A DNA stretch of 64,000 bases from the NCBI RefSeq assembly GCF_006363895.1, contig NZ_CP040953.1; one strand, written 5' to 3'. Positions 61,517 to 64,000 of this stretch are shown here, one piece after another; positions within the stretch are counted from its first letter, which is position 1; each line of letters opens with the position of its first letter. The position numbers and the translations under genes were made by a program. Under the pieces are notes generated by a model. The model was not told where the DNA came from and searched no databases. It was given only the letters and a program-made list of their open reading frames with translations. This DNA comes from Methylopumilus universalis. GTDB lineage: Bacteria; Pseudomonadota; Gammaproteobacteria; Burkholderiales; Methylophilaceae.

Positions 61517-61632
61517 CAGGTGTTTGGTTTCGAGTTTTATTTAGCTAGCTTTAATTTATATTTAAGTAGTGCTTTAGTTCTTGATTCAAACTTTTGGGGG
61601 GCCTCCCTTGTTTAAAGTTAAGGATTTATGAA
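61517..61632 (+). promoter_or_regulatory. Long cspA 5' leader
   Basis: About 115 bases between the presumed start and the ATG. It contains a GGGGGGCCTCCC near-palindrome (one mismatch) about 25 bases before the ATG and an AAGGA site at 61620. Cold-shock mRNAs carry structured leaders that open at low temperature, so this may be a thermosensor. No alignment was made. Confidence 0.45.
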
Positions 61633-61836
61633 ATGGCAACAGGTACAGTAAAGTGGTTTAATGATTCAAAAGGTTTTGGTTTTATTACTCCTGATGATGG
61701 TGGTGATGATTTATTTGCTCACTTCTCAGCAATCGTAGATACAGGATATAAAAGTCTTAAAGAAGGTCAAAGAGTAACTTTTGACGTTACAGACGGACCA
61801 AAAGGCAAGCAAGCTTCAAATATAAATAAAGCCTAG
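61633..61836 (+). CDS. cspA: Cold-shock protein
   Basis: RNA/DNA-binding OB-fold protein of 67 residues with RNP1 KGFGFI and RNP2 DLFAHFSAI. It begins MATGTVKWFNDSKG; an in-frame ATG at 61594 would add 13 residues that do not belong to the family. AAGGA lies eight bases before 61633. A seven-codon out-of-frame ORF from 61628 overlaps the start. Confidence 0.95.
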   Translation: MATGTVKWFNDSKGFGFITPDDGGDDLFAHFSAIVDTGYKSLKEGQRVTFDVTDGPKGKQASNINKA

Positions 61837-61853
61837 TTTCAAATTGAATAAAT

Positions 61854-61879
61854 AAGCCCGCGTAAGCGGGCTTTTTTTT
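61854..61879. terminator. Bidirectional terminator shared by cspA and icd
   Basis: AAGCCCGC (61854-61861), GTAA loop, GCGGGCTT (61866-61873), then a T-run to 61879. The icd stop codon (61880-61878) lies inside the T-run, so the same hairpin follows icd on the minus strand after six more A. Confidence 0.85.
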
Positions 61880-63116
61880 ACATATAACTTATGATGGCAT
61901 CAGCAAAGCTATCGGTAGATAGCGCGTCAACATTATTTAATTGTGATGAAAAATCTTGAGTGACTTTTTGAGCTACCAATGTTTTTCTAAATGCTGATAA
62001 AAGTATGCCAGCAGCCTCCGACCATCCCATATGCCTTAACATCATTTCAGCCGAAAGAATCAGAGAGCTGGGATTGGCAATTTTTTTACCCGCAATGCTT
62101 GGGGCGGTGCCATGGGTAGCTTCAAAAATAACAGTCGAATCTGATAAATTAGCACCTGGGGCAATGCCAATGCCTCCCACTTGCGCTGCTAATGCGTCCG
62201 AAATATAGTCCCCGTTAAGATTAAGTGTAGCTACAACATCGTATTCGTTAGGGTGCAGTAAAATTTCTTGCAAAAAAGCATCAGCAATGCAATCTTTGAT
62301 GATGAGGCCGTTATCACATTTAAAACCAGACTTTCCTTCAATAGCTTTGGCACCAAACTCATCTCGTGCTAATTCATATCCCCATTCTTTAAATCCACCT
62401 TCAGTAAATTTCATGATGTTGCCTTTATGTACGAGCGTGACCGATTTCTTTTTATGCTCAATAGCATATTCAATAGCTTTTTTTATTAGCCTTTGGCTTC
62501 CTTCTTTAGAAACAGGTTTAATTCCTATCGCTGTTGATTCAGGGAAGCGAATTTTATTTTTAAAGCCCAACTCCGAAATCAATTGAATAATTTTCTTTGA
62601 TTCCTCAGAGCAGGCCTGCCATTCAATCCCTGCGTAAATATCCTCTGTATTTTCTCTAAAAATAACCATATTAGTTTTTTCAGGATTTTTTAGGGGGCTT
62701 GGCACGCCATCAAAGTATTCAATGGGTCTTAAGCAAACATAAAGATCAAGCCCTTGTCTTAATGCTACATTAAGTGATCTGATGCCACCACTTACGGGCG
62801 TTGTGAGGGGGCCTTTAATAGATACAACATACTCCTTCATAGCATCAAGAGTTTCTTGAGGTAGCCATGTATCTTTATCGTATGTTTTTGTAGCCTTTTC
62901 TCCAGCATAAATTTCCATCCAAGCAATTTCTTTTTGACCGTTATAAGCTTTTAAAACAGCTTGATTGACGACTTTAAGCATTGCCGGTGTAATGTCGACA
63001 CCGATGCCATCGCCTTCAATAAATGGGATAATGGGACGGTCTGGAACATTCAAAGTTGAATTTGAGTTAACAGTAATTTTTGATGCATTTTTTGGAAGAT
63101 TAATTTTGTTAAGCAT
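61878..63116 (-). CDS. icd: NADP-dependent isocitrate dehydrogenase
   Basis: TCA-cycle enzyme, 412 residues, of the E. coli homodimeric type. GGIRSLNVALRQ carries Ser114, the site phosphorylated by AceK in relatives; IFRENTEDIYAG and VGGIGIAPGANLSD are also typical. Start codons of icd and of the divergent pseudouridine synthase gene are only 20 bases apart. Confidence 0.96.
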   Translation of the reverse strand: MLNKINLPKNASKITVNSNSTLNVPDRPIIPFIEGDGIGVDITPAMLKVVNQAVLKAYNGQKEIAWMEIYAGEKATKTYDKDTWLPQETLDAMKEYVVSIKGPLTTPVSGGIRSLNVALRQGLDLYVCLRPIEYFDGVPSPLKNPEKTNMVIFRENTEDIYAGIEWQACSEESKKIIQLISELGFKNKIRFPESTAIGIKPVSKEGSQRLIKKAIEYAIEHKKKSVTLVHKGNIMKFTEGGFKEWGYELARDEFGAKAIEGKSGFKCDNGLIIKDCIADAFLQEILLHPNEYDVVATLNLNGDYISDALAAQVGGIGIAPGANLSDSTVIFEATHGTAPSIAGKKIANPSSLILSAEMMLRHMGWSEAAGILLSAFRKTLVAQKVTQDFSSQLNNVDALSTDSFADAIISYM

Positions 63117-63136
63117 TCATACTCACTTTTATTTTA

Positions 63137-63673
63137 ATGAAAATATTATTTAACAAGCCTTATGGTGTGGTTTGTCAGTTTAGTAAGCATGACAACCATA
63201 AAACTTTAAAAGATTTTATTCCAATACCTAATGTTTATCCTGCTGGAAGGCTTGACACAGATAGTGAAGGTTTAATTATTCTAACTGATGATGGGATATT
63301 TCAACATCAAATTAGTGATCCAAAATACAAAATGCAAAAAAATTATTGGGTTCAGGTTGAGGGTGCTCCGAAAGATAGTGATTTGGAGGAATTAAGGAAA
63401 GGCGTTGATTTGGGAGATTTTAAAACATTACCAGCAGAGGTAAAAATGATAAATGAACCCGCAATATTATGGGAAAGAATACCGCCGATTAGAGAGAGAA
63501 AAATGATTCCCACAACTTGGCTAGAAATTAAAATATCTGAAGGTAAAAATCGCCAAGTGAGAAGAATGACCGGAAAAATTGGATACCCCACCCTAAGATT
63601 AATTCGTTTTGCGATTGGGACTTATAAATTAGATGAATTAGATCCTGGTACCTATAAAATTATCCATGAATAA
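63137..63673 (+). CDS. rluE: 23S rRNA pseudouridine synthase, RluE-like
   Basis: RsuA-family synthase of 178 residues with the catalytic aspartate in PAGRLDTDSEGLIILTDDG and KISEGKNRQVRRM. There is no N-terminal S4 domain, as in RluE, which modifies U2457. E. coli also has rluE divergent from icd, supporting the name. Confidence 0.88.
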   Translation: MKILFNKPYGVVCQFSKHDNHKTLKDFIPIPNVYPAGRLDTDSEGLIILTDDGIFQHQISDPKYKMQKNYWVQVEGAPKDSDLEELRKGVDLGDFKTLPAEVKMINEPAILWERIPPIRERKMIPTTWLEIKISEGKNRQVRRMTGKIGYPTLRLIRFAIGTYKLDELDPGTYKIIHE

Positions 63674-63748
63674 AAAATTAATTTTAATTCAGCCTTTAAG
63701 GGCTGCGGATTAAAGGATTTGCTATTCCATTAATAAGTAACCGATTAT

Positions 63749-63756
63749 GATAAAAT
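63749..63756 (+). promoter_or_regulatory. Extended -10 promoter of aroC
   Basis: TGATAAAAT (63749-63757 by its TGn-hexamer layout, hexamer 63751-63756) lies about 28 bases before the aroC ATG. No clear -35 at the right distance is seen. Confidence 0.4.
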
Positions 63757-63783
63757 TTAACTACATTTATAAGAAGCATCTCT

Positions 63784-64000
63784 ATGTCAGGTAATACTCT
63801 AGGTACATTATTTACACTCACTTCTTTTGGTGAATCCCATGGCGCCGCTATAGGCGGTATTGTAGACGGATGTCCACCAGGATTAGATTTGTCGGAAGAA
63901 GATTTGCAAATAGACTTGGATCGAAGAAAACCTGGTACCTCAAAGCATGTGACTCAGCGCAACGAAGAAGATAAGGTTGAGATTTTATCTGGTGTATTTG
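63784..64000 (+). CDS. aroC: Chorismate synthase (5' part, cut by window end)
   Basis: Removes phosphate from EPSP to make chorismate. The first 72 codons are visible: SGNTLGTLFTLTSFGESHG, GGIVDGCPPGL and RRKPGTSKHVTQRNEED, all diagnostic. The gene continues past the window end, so the rest is not judged. Confidence 0.95.
   Translation, partial: MSGNTLGTLFTLTSFGESHGAAIGGIVDGCPPGLDLSEEDLQIDLDRRKPGTSKHVTQRNEEDKVEILSGVF

Noticed and set aside
63690..63705. CAGCC/GGCTG hairpin as terminator after rluE
   Set aside because: Five pairs and no T-run on the plus strand; too weak to list.
1..64000. CRISPR arrays, insertion sequences, phage genes, tRNA or rRNA genes
   Set aside because: No repeat-spacer pattern, transposase, integrase or cloverleaf-like sequence was seen on reading; gaps between genes are too small for most of them.

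Overview
The window is one contiguous piece of an AT-rich, tightly packed bacterial chromosome. It carries about 65 protein genes, almost all housekeeping genes on both strands. I saw no rRNA, tRNA, insertion sequence, prophage or CRISPR array, and no gene-free stretch longer than about 215 bases. Gene content and order point to a Gram-negative proteobacterium: an LPS-type outer membrane (lptD, lptE, lpxH, surA), zapD-yacG-coaE, lptD-surA-pdxA-rsmA, leuS-lptE-holA-proA-nadD, pepP-ubiH and an AmgK/MurU pair. The low GC, short or absent spacers and several shortened proteins suggest a streamlined betaproteobacterium. The planktonic Methylophilaceae (OM43 / Methylopumilus type) are my best guess. 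This is inference from gene order and base composition; no search was run.

Layout. 1-7 kb: an OFA-type MFS transporter behind a Pho-box-like repeat, ribH-nusB, then a leftward run (TPR protein, YkuD protein, two cyclophilins, lpxH). 7-14 kb: cysS, argJ and a Nudix/ThiE-like fusion; leftward coaE-zapD-yacG-PCu(A)C; one unrecognised small gene; ispB. 14-25 kb: rplU-rpmA, obg-proB, purE-purK, rpsT (leftward), then murJ-ribF-ileS-lspA and a molybdopterin oxidoreductase. 25.4-29.9 kb: an accessory operon of DUF2946, a TonB-dependent receptor, a His/Cys-rich BNR-propeller protein and a thioredoxin-like protein, most likely for metal acquisition. 29.9-38.6 kb: clpB with a textbook sigma-32 promoter, yjbQ, leftward gpmI-envC, then grxC, secB, an SH3 protein, gpsA and leftward trmL. 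38.7-43.2 kb: biotin operon bioBFHCD. 43.2-55.3 kb: two leftward blocks, leuS-lptE-holA-proA-nadD behind adk, and lptD-surA-pdxA-rsmA. 55.4-64 kb: amgK-murU-pepP-ubiH-second flavin hydroxylase-dsbC-like, cspA, leftward icd, a pseudouridine synthase and the 5' end of aroC.

Themes. Envelope assembly is spread over the window: LPS transport and folding (LptD, LptE, SurA, LpxH), lipid II flipping (MurJ), MurNAc recycling (AmgK/MurU), peptidoglycan trimming (YkuD/NTF2 protein, EnvC) and periplasmic folding (PpiA, DsbC-like). Cofactor synthesis is also prominent: biotin, riboflavin/FAD, CoA, NAD, PLP and ubiquinone. The most accessory-looking segment is the 25.4-29.9 kb receptor operon, the best candidate for an undescribed system. 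Other notable signals are convergent gene pairs whose stop codons overlap or nearly touch, a divergent icd/pseudouridine synthase pair with only 20 bases between start codons, an LptD with only two cysteines, and the regulatory motifs at clpB, bioB and the left edge.
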